Below are positions 26,685 through 35,891 of a stretch of DNA of 64,000 nucleotides, in pieces. Source of the DNA: Flavipsychrobacter sp. (GTDB lineage Bacteria; Bacteroidota; Bacteroidia; Chitinophagales; Chitinophagaceae); contig JANINW010000027.1 of assembly GCA_024508935.1 (NCBI GenBank), positions 130,655-194,654 on the forward strand, read 5' to 3'. The first letter of the stretch is position 1; each line of letters opens with the position of its first letter. The notes beneath the pieces are model-generated. The model saw nothing but the letters and a program-made list of their open reading frames with translations, had not been told where the DNA came from and made no database searches. A program made the translations under genes and the position numbers.

Positions 26685-27401
26685 CTAGGTGTCAGGGGTG
26701 ATAAAATTCTTTTTCTTACGGTCCAGGTACTCCGGCAGTGTAAGCTTGTGCGGTTCGAAAGAGAGATCAAGCAATTCAATTTTGCCGATCCTGTCCAGCC
26801 GGAACATCCTGAAATCTTTCCGCAACCTGCAAAAAGCAATCAGCAGCCAGCTTTCCTCCAGGCTATAGTACAGCGCAAAAGGCTCTATCTGCCGCTCGGT
26901 CTTTTCATGCTGCAAAGAGCTATAAGTAATTAATAAAACCCGGAAAGAAGTGAGTGCATGCTGAATGAGCGTGAGAGAAGAACTTTGCGGAAGCCCTGAA
27001 ATTGCCGGGCTGACCGCAATTCTACCGGATAGTAATTCCACTTTCTCTTTGATGGAATAACGTAAAACGGCCCGGATCTTTTCAATTGCTTTCATATATT
27101 CATTCCGGAATGAACTGTCGGAACTTTTAAGGATCAGCTGCTCCGCGGTGATCAGTGCATTGGCCTCACCTTCCGTAAACATAACCGGGGGCACGGTATA
27201 ACCTTCCATAAGCAGGTAGCCCTTACCTTCTTCCGTAAGAATTGGAACACCGGCCTGCTCCAGTACTTTTATATCGCGGTAAATGGTACGTACACTTACC
27301 TGGAACTTTTTTGCCAGCTGCGTAGCAGTAAGCAAACGTTTTGTTTGCAGCTGGGTGATGATAGCTGTGAGACGGGAAATACGTTTGATATCATTGTTCA
27401 T
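26685..27401 (-). CDS. HTH-WYL transcriptional regulator (YafY/DeoR-like)
   Basis: A 238-residue regulator with an N-terminal winged helix-turn-helix (RLTAIITQLQTKRLLTATQLAKKFQVSVRTIYRDIKVLEQAGVPI, residues 8-54) and a C-terminal WYL ligand-sensing domain (ITYSS through EPFALYYSLEESWLLIAFCRLRKDFRMFRLDRI). WYL domains sense nucleic acids or small ligands. It is the first gene of a pair with the VOC protein, which suggests a small detoxification circuit controlled by this regulator. Confidence 0.88.
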   Translation of the reverse strand: MNNDIKRISRLTAIITQLQTKRLLTATQLAKKFQVSVRTIYRDIKVLEQAGVPILTEEGKGYLLMEGYTVPPVMFTEGEANALITAEQLILKSSDSSFRNEYMKAIEKIRAVLRYSIKEKVELLSGRIAVSPAISGLPQSSSLTLIQHALTSFRVLLITYSSLQHEKTERQIEPFALYYSLEESWLLIAFCRLRKDFRMFRLDRIGKIELLDLSFEPHKLTLPEYLDRKKKNFITPDT

Positions 27402-27491
27402 AAGAGAATGAGAAGCCGAAGCAGAATGAAGTATAAAAATAGTGATGCCTGGTGAGGGTAAAGCGAACGGGAAACAAATTGGGATAAAAAA

Positions 27492-27512
27492 AACCGTTTG
27501 TTGAAGCGGCTT
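27492..27512. terminator. Terminator-like hairpin in a divergent spacer
   Basis: Stem AACCGTTT/AAGCGGCTT with one bulged C and a 4-base loop, preceded by a run of A and followed by TTTTTATTTTTTT. It could stop transcription on either strand, yet both flanking genes point away from it. Confidence 0.45.
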
Positions 27513-27564
27513 TTTATTTTTTTACATATTTGACACTTTAACATAGGATTGTATATTTAAGCCC

Positions 27565-28971
27565 ATGTTATTCAACTCTTTTGAATTCCTGGTCTTCTTC
27601 CCGCTGGTAACGGTACTGTTTTTCCTGTTGCCGCACCGGTTCCGCTGGTTTCATTTGCTGGTAGCAAGCTGCATTTTCTATATGGCATTCATACCGGTAT
27701 ATATCATCATATTACTGGTAACCATAGTTATTGACTATATAGCCGGCATATACATAGAAAAGAGCCGGGGTAAGCGAAGAAAATATTTCCTGGTATTGAG
27801 CATTATAGCCAATGTAGGCGTGCTGGCCATTTTTAAATACTATAATTTCTTTGCCCAAAATATAAATGACCTTTTTGCCGTAGCAGGTGTGCATTTGACT
27901 CCGGTGCCGCTGCTACATATCATATTACCGGTAGGATTATCTTTCCACACGTTCCAGGCCATGAGCTATACCATAGAGGTTTACCGCGGCACACACAAGG
28001 CAGAAAAGCATTTCGGCATCTACGCCCTGTATGTAATGTTTTACCCGCAACTGGTGGCAGGGCCCATAGAGCGGCCGCAAAATATACTTTACCAGTTTCA
28101 CGAAAAACAGACCTTCAACTACCACAATGCAGTAAGCGGCCTGCGCCTGATGATGTGGGGCATGTTTAAAAAAGTAGTAATTGCCGACAGGCTGGCGCTC
28201 TATACCGATCTAACGTTTGCACATCCCGATAGCTACTCGGCCCTGGGTGTATTGGTAGGTGCCGTGTTTTTTTCATTCCAGATATTCTGTGATTTTTCCG
28301 GTTATTCAGATATAGCGCTGGGTGCAGCACGTGTCATGGGCTTTAAACTGATGAAGAATTTTAATGCCCCTTATCATGCCAAAAATATTGCCGAATTCTG
28401 GAAACGCTGGCATATCTCTTTATCCACCTGGTTTCGCGACTACCTGTATATATCGCTGGGGGGCAACCGTGTATCTGTACCACGGTGGTATTTCAACCTG
28501 TTCTTCGTGTTCCTTGTCAGCGGGTTTTGGCATGGTGCCAACTGGACTTTTATATTCTGGGGGGCACTTCACGGGTTTTACCTGGTGTTTGCCATCGTTT
28601 CCGAAAAATTCAGGAAACGGGTAAATAAAGCAAGCGGCATTGCGCAGAGGCCACGGTTGAACCGCTTGCTGCAAATTGTAACAACCTATGTGCTGGTAAC
28701 CTTTGCATGGATATTTTTCCGTGCCGATAATATGCATGCCGCATGGAAGGTAATAAAGCGCATAGCTTACCTGCCTTCAGAACTGCATCTTTCTAACTGG
28801 GCACAGGGTATGCCGTTCGACATAAAAGGCATTGCTACCTGTTTTGCACTCATCACTGTTCTTGAGCTGGTGCATACTTACCAGGGACATGGCCGGCTGA
28901 TTGCAGCGCTTGAAAAACAACCCAGGCTGGTATGCCATAATATGCATCATCATATTCTTTGGGGTATTTGA
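27565..28971 (+). CDS. MBOAT family membrane O-acyltransferase (AlgI-like), C-terminus frameshifted
   Basis: A 468-residue multi-span membrane protein that would move acyl groups across the membrane onto a polysaccharide or other surface polymer. It starts MLFNSFEFLVFFPLV like other AlgI-type proteins and carries QLVAGPIERPQNILYQF, NFNAPYHAKNIAEFWKRWHISLSTWFRDYLYI and the catalytic-histidine region SGFWHGANWTFIFWGALHG. The last 14 residues do not look like the family. In the +1 frame the DNA encodes a typical end (WYAII... to FENRQFIYFQF) stopping at 29002, three bases before the next gene. Removing one C from CCC at 28921-28923 restores it. Confidence 0.92.
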   Translation: MLFNSFEFLVFFPLVTVLFFLLPHRFRWFHLLVASCIFYMAFIPVYIIILLVTIVIDYIAGIYIEKSRGKRRKYFLVLSIIANVGVLAIFKYYNFFAQNINDLFAVAGVHLTPVPLLHIILPVGLSFHTFQAMSYTIEVYRGTHKAEKHFGIYALYVMFYPQLVAGPIERPQNILYQFHEKQTFNYHNAVSGLRLMMWGMFKKVVIADRLALYTDLTFAHPDSYSALGVLVGAVFFSFQIFCDFSGYSDIALGAARVMGFKLMKNFNAPYHAKNIAEFWKRWHISLSTWFRDYLYISLGGNRVSVPRWYFNLFFVFLVSGFWHGANWTFIFWGALHGFYLVFAIVSEKFRKRVNKASGIAQRPRLNRLLQIVTTYVLVTFAWIFFRADNMHAAWKVIKRIAYLPSELHLSNWAQGMPFDIKGIATCFALITVLELVHTYQGHGRLIAALEKQPRLVCHNMHHHILWGI

Positions 28972-29005
28972 GAACCGCCAGTTTATTTATTTCCAATTCT
29001 AGTTA

Positions 29006-29962
29006 ATGAACGCAAAAACATTCATCATAAGACTGGCTCTTTTCCTGCTACCACTTTTGGCTGCTTACCTGTTTATAGAATGGGAACTTTCTATGATAGG
29101 CAATACGCAGAAACTTAAACACCGGTATATGGAGAAAAATGCCAAAGATGTACAGGTATTGATACTGGGCTCTTCGCAACCCTTCTTTGGCATAAACCCC
29201 GACTACATGACCTACCGAACCTATAACCTGGCGGGCGGTGCACAGTCACTGTACTACGATGAGCAAATGACCTATCGCTATCTTAATAAAATGCAGTCGC
29301 TGAAATGTGTCATCGTTCCTATCACCTATTTCAGTTTCAATTACGAACTGTGCGATAATGAAGAAAAATGGCGCGGCTATTTTTATTACAAATATTGGGG
29401 CATAAAGCACCCTGAGCTGGACATGTATAATGTGAAACTGTATTCTTATTCCGCTTTATACGGACTGGAGAGAATAAAATACCTGGTAAAAGACCGCTTT
29501 CATGTAGCTGATACACTTACCAATTTGCTGGACAATGGCTTTATGGCAAACGATACACTACCCAATAACAATATAAGCGACAGCCTGGGCCGTGCACGGG
29601 TAAAGCTGCACAACAGCATGATGCGCAGCAGCCGCTATGCAAACAATGTAAAACAGCTGGATAGCTTTATACAAACACTTACACTACGCAATATCAAAGT
29701 TATTTTCATTACCGTACCGGTTTACAAAACCTATTATCAATATTGCGACCCATCGGTTTTAGAAAACAACCGCGAAACCATCAGTATGCTGGCGCTAAAA
29801 TACGGCTGCAGTTATTTCGATTATTTCAAAGACACGCGGTTTACAAAAAAAGACTTCTGGGACAACGACCATTTGAATATAAACGGTGCAAGAAAATTCA
29901 CCCTCCTGCTCAACCGCCAGGTAGACAGTGTAATGAGACCCTATATGGCTTTAGCCAGGTAA
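29006..29962 (+). CDS. SGNH hydrolase-like partner of the MBOAT acyltransferase
   Basis: A 318-residue protein with one N-terminal membrane anchor (residues about 5-25) and an extracytoplasmic SGNH-type domain. The block QVLILGSSQPFFGINPDYM contains the likely catalytic serine, and DNDHLNINGARKF near the end fits the Asp/His block. Proteins of this kind sit next to MBOAT genes (as AlgJ/AlgX do) and complete O-acetylation of a surface polymer. It starts three bases after the frameshift-restored end of the MBOAT gene, so the two are one operon. The substrate is unknown. Confidence 0.78.
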   Translation: MNAKTFIIRLALFLLPLLAAYLFIEWELSMIGNTQKLKHRYMEKNAKDVQVLILGSSQPFFGINPDYMTYRTYNLAGGAQSLYYDEQMTYRYLNKMQSLKCVIVPITYFSFNYELCDNEEKWRGYFYYKYWGIKHPELDMYNVKLYSYSALYGLERIKYLVKDRFHVADTLTNLLDNGFMANDTLPNNNISDSLGRARVKLHNSMMRSSRYANNVKQLDSFIQTLTLRNIKVIFITVPVYKTYYQYCDPSVLENNRETISMLALKYGCSYFDYFKDTRFTKKDFWDNDHLNINGARKFTLLLNRQVDSVMRPYMALAR

Positions 29963-30029
29963 TACTGAGTTAAACGAACAAAACCTGAAACAGCTACAGT
30001 GACTGCTTTCAAGGTTTGCGTTCCTTCAT

Positions 30030-32045
30030 TTATGATCGTTTCATTTTTAATAATCCTGCATTTATAGCTACTATTACGGTGCTCAAACTCATTAATACAG
30101 CACCGGCAGCAGGACTTAACATTATTCCCCACTTATACAGCACACCCGCGGCAAGAGGCAGTGCAACGATGTTATAGCCAGATGCCCATACCAGGTTTTG
30201 AATCATTTTTCGGTAGGTAGCTTTACCAAACAAAACCAGGCCAACGATATCATGTGGGTTACTATTTACCAATACAATACCCGCGGTCTCTGATGCTATA
30301 TCACTGCCCGAACCAACTGCAATGCCTATATCTGCCTGTGCCAATGCAGGGGCATCATTTACACCGTCCCCCGTCATCGCCACAAATTCACCGCTGGCCT
30401 GCAGTTCCTTTATTTTATCCAATTTCTGGTGTGGCAACACTTCAGCATAATAGTCATCGATGCCCAGTTTTTTACTGACACTCTCAGCAACTTGTTTATT
30501 ATCGCCTGTTAGCAAAACAGATTTGATATGATGATCATGAAGTGTTTGAATGGCCAAAGCGGATTCGGGGCGAATAGTGTCTGACAGCGCTATGTAACCA
30601 GCAAGTTCATCATTCACAATCACAAATACTATGGTTTCTGCAATATCGGAGTTGAACTTTGCAGGTAATGCCATATTTTTTTCTTTTAGGTACCCGGGAC
30701 TTACAACTCTGACGCTTTTACCTTCTAAAGTAGCTTCAATACCTTTCCCCGTTAATGCTCTGAAGTTTTGGGCTGACGGAATAGAAATTGCAAGTTCTTT
30801 TACTTTTTGCATTATACCGGTGGCTATAGGATGCTCTGAGTTTTGCTCCAGGGCTGATGCAAGGCGCAACAAATCATTTTCATTTATTGCCGCCTGCAAG
30901 GAAGTGATTTTTGATACTTCAAACTTTCCGACAGTGAGTGTGCCTGTTTTGTCAAATACTAATGTTGTTATTTTCCTGGAATTTTCAAAAGCTGTCCGGT
31001 TTTTTATAAGAAGCCCATACTTAGCAGATAACGCAGTAGATCTTGCAACAACTAAAGGCACCGCTAGCCCTAAGGCGTGAGGGCAACAAATTACAATTAC
31101 TGTTACCATTCGTTCTATAGCAAAGGCAAGGCCCTTACCCGAAAGATACCAAACAAGAAATGTTGCAACACCCGATATTATGGCAATTACACTAAGCCAC
31201 CTGGCTGCTACGTCAGCCAGCAATTGTGTTTTGGACTTAGACTTTTGTGCATCCTGTACAAGCTTAACAACCTGGGATAGATAAGAGTCTTTGGAAGCAT
31301 GTAATACGGTTACTTTTATAGCACCGTTCCCATTTATTGCCCCTGCTATAACTTTATCTCCCTTCCTTTTTTCTACCGGCTTAGACTCGCCGGTTAACAG
31401 GCTTTCATTTATATAACTTTCTCCATCAGATATAATACCGTCGGCGGGTATCTTTTCTCCTGGCTTTACAAGAACGACATCATTTTCCTTCAGCGTTTCT
31501 GTCTTTACATCCATGACATGCTCACCATGTACCAGGTGCGCTTCACCAGGCATTAGCTGTACCAATAATTCCAGTTCTTTTGACGCGCCTGCTATGGATT
31601 TCATTTCTATCCAATGGCCCAGTAGCATAATAAGTATCAAGGTGGCTAATTCCCAAAAGAAATCCATGCCCTGCAGCCCGAATACCGTTGCCACACTATA
31701 TACATAAGCAACTGTAATAGCAAAACCGATCAATGTCATCATTCCCGGTTTTCTCTCCTTCATTTCTGCAATCCAACCTTTAAGAAATGGCAGTCCGCCA
31801 TAAATAAAGACAAATGATGACAGCAGTAAAAGCAGGTATTGGGAACCGGGGAAACTAAAATGGATATCCAGCCAATGCTGTATCATTTCTGACAAAAGCA
31901 GAATAGGCACAATAAGTACAAGTACTATATAAAAGCGTTTGCGAAAATCGGCAATCATGGCATTATGGTCATGACCTATACTATGATTGCCATGCTCATG
32001 CATTTTATGGGCAGAACCTGTTACGTGGTGATTATGTTGCTCCAT
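30030..32045 (-). CDS. Copper-translocating P-type ATPase (CopB-like, CPH type)
   Basis: A 671-residue P1B-type ATPase exporting a heavy metal, probably copper. It has a His-rich, metal-binding-like N-terminus (first 28 residues), no CxxC heavy-metal-associated domain, the intramembrane motif CPH (residues 321-323), the actuator motif LTGES (217-221), phosphorylation site DKTGTLT (Asp365) and GDGVNDAPAL. CPH instead of CPC is the mark of the CopB (P1B-3) branch. No copper chaperone or copper-responsive regulator is adjacent; the Cys-rich DUF326 protein at 58264 is the only other likely copper gene nearby. Confidence 0.92.
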   Translation of the reverse strand: MEQHNHHVTGSAHKMHEHGNHSIGHDHNAMIADFRKRFYIVLVLIVPILLLSEMIQHWLDIHFSFPGSQYLLLLLSSFVFIYGGLPFLKGWIAEMKERKPGMMTLIGFAITVAYVYSVATVFGLQGMDFFWELATLILIMLLGHWIEMKSIAGASKELELLVQLMPGEAHLVHGEHVMDVKTETLKENDVVLVKPGEKIPADGIISDGESYINESLLTGESKPVEKRKGDKVIAGAINGNGAIKVTVLHASKDSYLSQVVKLVQDAQKSKSKTQLLADVAARWLSVIAIISGVATFLVWYLSGKGLAFAIERMVTVIVICCPHALGLAVPLVVARSTALSAKYGLLIKNRTAFENSRKITTLVFDKTGTLTVGKFEVSKITSLQAAINENDLLRLASALEQNSEHPIATGIMQKVKELAISIPSAQNFRALTGKGIEATLEGKSVRVVSPGYLKEKNMALPAKFNSDIAETIVFVIVNDELAGYIALSDTIRPESALAIQTLHDHHIKSVLLTGDNKQVAESVSKKLGIDDYYAEVLPHQKLDKIKELQASGEFVAMTGDGVNDAPALAQADIGIAVGSGSDIASETAGIVLVNSNPHDIVGLVLFGKATYRKMIQNLVWASGYNIVALPLAAGVLYKWGIMLSPAAGAVLMSLSTVIVAINAGLLKMKRS

Positions 32046-32126
32046 GAACTATTTGTATCAGGTGTATTTTACCATGAGTGTCTTATACAGGAGTTTTGCA
32101 GGCTATGTAATATGCCTGCAAAATCA

Positions 32127-34397
32127 TTATTGCTCGGTTTTGTTAGATATGGTCCTTACTACATCATCCAGCTCGTGGGCAGTTTGTAAGATATGCTGCA
32201 GCAAGTCTTCATGGGGTTTGGGCAGCGTCAGTTCATTTTGCAGTATATCCACAAGCCCTATCAAACGTGCTAACGGGGCCCTGATAACGTGAGATTGCAG
32301 CCACGCAATTTCCTCAAGCTTAGTCTGGTTGGCCCTGGCTGCCGTAATGTCAAGACAGGCACCTATCATTTTCACCGGCCTGCCTTCTTCGCTAAGTAAT
32401 ACCCTGCCCCATGATTTTAAACAACGCTCTTCACCACCGGGGCGGACAATCCGTTCTTCAAAAAAAATATCATTATGTGTTTCTAATACACTTTTTATTA
32501 TACCGGTAACTCTTTCCCGGTCATCGGGATGCAACATTGCAACGTAGCCTTCAAATGTAGCAGGGAAGGTTTTCTTATCCAGCCCGTATATTTTATACAA
32601 TACATCAGACCATGTGACCAGGTTTTTGTCAATATCCCACTGCCAGTTTCCAAAGTTGGCCAATTCCTGTCCCTGCGCTATCAATAAACCAGCCTCCTGT
32701 ATCATTTCTGCGCTAAACCTGTTTTCCAGTATCACGTTCAATATAGAAACAGACCGTTCTATAATATCTATTTCATTGGCATCGGGTATTTTTGTGTTAT
32801 CGTAATAAATACCCAATACAGCTATTACGTTATCCTCCGAGTCGAAAATAGGGAAAGACCAACAAGAGCGCAGATTGTGCGGCAACGCCAGGTGTTTATA
32901 ATCTGCCCACCTGATATCCGTTTCAATATCTGTGGCTATTACTTTCTCTTTAAGATATGCCGATGTTCCGCAAGAACCCGCATTAGGGCCTATAGCCAGG
33001 TTATTTATCGACTCTACGTATGCCTGTGGCAAAGACGGGGATACCCAGTTATATATCTTATTATCCTTCACACGCAATACAGAACATTTCATGCTCGGGA
33101 ATAATTTTTCCAAACCTCCCACATACTCCTGCAATACGGTTTCAGTTTCTATACCTTGCCGGGAATTTAACTCGAGTACATGTTTTTCAAGATGATCCAG
33201 GTCTTCCAGCAGTTTTGCTTCGGTAATATCAACCATTATGCCCCGCAGCAATGATGGTTTATCATCTTCTAAAATCACAGAGACCACATCCTTTATCCAT
33301 ACAATGCTGCCGTCTGCTTTTACCATCCGGTAATCGAACGTATGGCTGCGGGCGTCCTTTGTTTGCATCATGCAAAAATTAACGGCCCGGTCTCTGTCTT
33401 CGTGATAAATATGTTTACTCCAGAAATAAGGGTCGCTCAGCCATTCTTCGGGGGTATAACCCAGTATGCCCTGCACCTGCGGACTGATAAAATTGAATTC
33501 AAAACTAAGTGCATCAGCCTCCCAAACTATACCGTCTATTGATTGGATCAGCGATTCCTGCCGGTTACGGGATTCTATCAGTGCATCTTCAATCTTCTTT
33601 TTTTCTGTAATATCCTGGGTTGCGCCGTAAAGGCGGGTACATACACCGCCGGTCAAATCAGCTTTACCTGTACTTCTTACCCATAGATGACTGCCTTTAG
33701 CAGTAATAATCTGCAATTCTATATCAAACATTCCGCCCACGGCAATGGCTTCCTGCACAACAGCTATAAGCTTTTGACGGGTTTCTTCATCTTTATAGAA
33801 GTTGAGTGTAGTTTCAAAGCTGAGTTCAAAATCATCATCTATTTCATGAATTTCCCGCATCATATCCGACCACAATACCTTGTTTTCATTTAAGTCGATC
33901 TCCCATGTTCCGTTGCGGGCTACTCTTTGTGTCTCATTCAAAAATTTATCTTTCTTCACAAGCAAATCAACAAGAGCAGACTCGTGTTCCTGGGCTGCAA
34001 CCTTAGCGGTAACATCGGTTATTAATGCGATAATATGCAGTACATCATGTTCATTTTTAACCGGCGTAAACAGGATATCAAAATACTTACCATGCTGTAC
34101 TGTTTCATCCTGGCCAGGCCAGCGTTTTAAGGAAGTGAGGTGCATATCTTGTTTGCGCCCACATACTTGCATTAAGCACTGTGTCCAGTCCGGCTGCCGG
34201 TCATTATCAACTTTAAATATGACCGATGCGAAGTCTTGCCCGATCACCTCATGAGCAGGCATATTGAGCAAAGACTGAACAGCTATGTTTGCCGATCTTA
34301 TTGTAAATACCGGGGCATCGGTGTTGATTACCAGGATAGGAACCGGTAATGATTGGAAAAGCATTGGGTCATTAACAAAATTTCTTTCCTCCTCCAT
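32127..34397 (-). CDS. PAS/GAF multidomain sensor ending in a DHp-like segment, no ATPase domain
   Basis: A 756-residue soluble sensor. I read four PAS-like modules (about residues 10-125, 155-270, 280-390, 570-685) and one GAF domain (about 400-555). The last 63 residues contain an H-box-like sequence, IAWLQSHVIRAPLARLIG (candidate His703), followed by a second helix, and the protein then stops. There is no HATPase_c domain, and the 81 bases downstream cannot hold one. It may be phosphorylated by another kinase or act through dimer contacts. I start at the ATG at 34397; the frame also offers a GTG 15 bases upstream. Confidence 0.85.
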   Translation of the reverse strand: MEEERNFVNDPMLFQSLPVPILVINTDAPVFTIRSANIAVQSLLNMPAHEVIGQDFASVIFKVDNDRQPDWTQCLMQVCGRKQDMHLTSLKRWPGQDETVQHGKYFDILFTPVKNEHDVLHIIALITDVTAKVAAQEHESALVDLLVKKDKFLNETQRVARNGTWEIDLNENKVLWSDMMREIHEIDDDFELSFETTLNFYKDEETRQKLIAVVQEAIAVGGMFDIELQIITAKGSHLWVRSTGKADLTGGVCTRLYGATQDITEKKKIEDALIESRNRQESLIQSIDGIVWEADALSFEFNFISPQVQGILGYTPEEWLSDPYFWSKHIYHEDRDRAVNFCMMQTKDARSHTFDYRMVKADGSIVWIKDVVSVILEDDKPSLLRGIMVDITEAKLLEDLDHLEKHVLELNSRQGIETETVLQEYVGGLEKLFPSMKCSVLRVKDNKIYNWVSPSLPQAYVESINNLAIGPNAGSCGTSAYLKEKVIATDIETDIRWADYKHLALPHNLRSCWSFPIFDSEDNVIAVLGIYYDNTKIPDANEIDIIERSVSILNVILENRFSAEMIQEAGLLIAQGQELANFGNWQWDIDKNLVTWSDVLYKIYGLDKKTFPATFEGYVAMLHPDDRERVTGIIKSVLETHNDIFFEERIVRPGGEERCLKSWGRVLLSEEGRPVKMIGACLDITAARANQTKLEEIAWLQSHVIRAPLARLIGLVDILQNELTLPKPHEDLLQHILQTAHELDDVVRTISNKTEQ

Positions 34398-34532
34398 AGT
34401 ATTTAATTGCACACTGAATAAAAAGCATATTCAGTAGTAGTCAATAAATAGTTAATAACCTCCCTAAGGAGCTATAATAAAAGTAATGGAAAAAATGCCG
34501 ATATGCAATGATATTACAGCATAACAGCGAAA

Positions 34533-35297
34533 CTAATTCCAGATGCCATTTGCTTCCGTCAGCACAATAGGCTGGCCATCGGTAACTACAATGGTATGCT
34601 CATGCTGCGCCATAAACCCGCCGTTATTCCCTACCATCGTCCAGCCATCATTCAGGGTTTGTGCATACGTAGATGTGGTGGATATGAAGGTCTCAATGGC
34701 TACTACGCTATTCTTCTTAAAACGTGTACGATTGAACTTGTCTTTGTAATTCGCTATTTCACCCGGTGCTTCATGCAGGCTCTTGCCTATGCCATGACCG
34801 GTCAGGTTCTTAATTACTTTGTAGCCGTGTTTCCTTGCCTCTGTTTCTATCAGGTGACCGATATCTGAAATACGTACGCCGCCCTTTATGTTATGGATAG
34901 CCTTGTGCAGTATTTGTTTTGAAGCGTCTACCAGTTGCTGGTGGTGGTTGATATCTTGTCCCAGCACAAACGATTCGCCATTGTCTGACCAAAAGCCGCC
35001 GAGTTCGGCAGATACATCTACATTTACCAGGTCGCCCTCCTGCAGTATCCTGTTGCGCGATGGTATACCGTGGCAAAATTCATTGTTGACACTAATACAG
35101 GTGCAACCCGGGAAACGGTAAGTAAGGTAAGGTGCTGACTTTGCCCCGAAGCCCGAAAGTATATTTGCCCCGTAGTCATCCAATTCTTTTGTACTCATAC
35201 CCGGTTGGGCATAATTTCTCATTTCCTTCAGGGTATAAGCAACCGCTTCGCTTGCCCTTTTCATTCCTGCCAGTTCCGCTTCTGTTGTTATCGACAT
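34533..35297 (-). CDS. map: Methionine aminopeptidase, type I
   Basis: A 254-residue metallopeptidase that removes the initiator methionine. The five metal ligands are visible: Asp in LVNVDVSAEL, Asp in GGFWSDNGESF, His in TGHGIGKSLHEAPGEI, Glu in VVAIETFIS and Glu in AQHEHTIVV. CTCISVNNEFCHGIPS is the usual substrate-pocket segment. I start at the ATG at 35297 (MSITTEAEL); 23 upstream codons in frame are not conserved. It lies away from the ribosomal-protein operon where map is often found, so it may be a second copy. Confidence 0.95.
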   Translation of the reverse strand: MSITTEAELAGMKRASEAVAYTLKEMRNYAQPGMSTKELDDYGANILSGFGAKSAPYLTYRFPGCTCISVNNEFCHGIPSRNRILQEGDLVNVDVSAELGGFWSDNGESFVLGQDINHHQQLVDASKQILHKAIHNIKGGVRISDIGHLIETEARKHGYKVIKNLTGHGIGKSLHEAPGEIANYKDKFNRTRFKKNSVVAIETFISTTSTYAQTLNDGWTMVGNNGGFMAQHEHTIVVTDGQPIVLTEANGIWN

Positions 35298-35355
35298 GTT
35301 TGTTTGATATCTTCTATTAAAATCCTGGTGCACAAGGTGCGCTTGCAAGCTATTA

Positions 35356-35853
35356 CTATTTTTCAAAAAATGGTTTGCGTGGGTTTTCCTTCATGCGACG
35401 GTCTATAAGTTCTGCCAGCCATTGAAAATATTCCGCAAGGAAAGGATCATCTCCGTGCACCCTCATCTCCAATACCATAGGCTTATATTTCTCCCATGTA
35501 TTACTCACATAAGAACCAAGGGTTTTATCTACAAGGTTCAAATCAATGAACTTATCTGCTACCAGCATACCCAATGATTCCATCTCCTGCATCAGCTGTA
35601 TAAATTGTGCCCGTTGCGTTTTATTCGCCCATACTATCCATTCTTCATAAGTATTGGGGAAACCGGTATCCAACGTAAAAAGGATCAGTTCTGCAAATTC
35701 CCGCGACTGGAAATTGCGTAGCGTTTCTAAAGTCAGGCGCTCGCGCCGGTCTTTCTTAACTGCATTTACCTGTGCCACACCAAAAATTATGGCTACTACC
35801 AATGACAAGGTGAGTGCCAGGTCAGCAATGACTGAAATGATCTCTGTAGACAT
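35356..35853 (-). CDS. Membrane-anchored protein of unknown function (DUF4760-like)
   Basis: A 165-residue protein with one N-terminal membrane segment (residues about 5-28, ending AQVNAV followed by KKDRRER) and a helical cytoplasmic domain. The arrangement (a TM helix, then a domain with LRNFQSREFAELILF and a later LVDKFIDLNLVDKTLG-type helix, here ADKFIDLNLVDKTLG) resembles DUF4760-type proteins, whose role is not known. I start at the ATG at 35853. It is 58 bases upstream of map on the same strand. Confidence 0.6.
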   Translation of the reverse strand: MSTEIISVIADLALTLSLVVAIIFGVAQVNAVKKDRRERLTLETLRNFQSREFAELILFTLDTGFPNTYEEWIVWANKTQRAQFIQLMQEMESLGMLVADKFIDLNLVDKTLGSYVSNTWEKYKPMVLEMRVHGDDPFLAEYFQWLAELIDRRMKENPRKPFFEK

Positions 35854-35891
35854 ACTCAAAAGTAACTAATTAACATATATATTCCCTACCC

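Noticed and set aside
32046..32126. Possible detached HATPase domain after the PAS/GAF sensor
   Set aside because: The spacer is 81 bases long and encodes nothing like an N-box or G-box.
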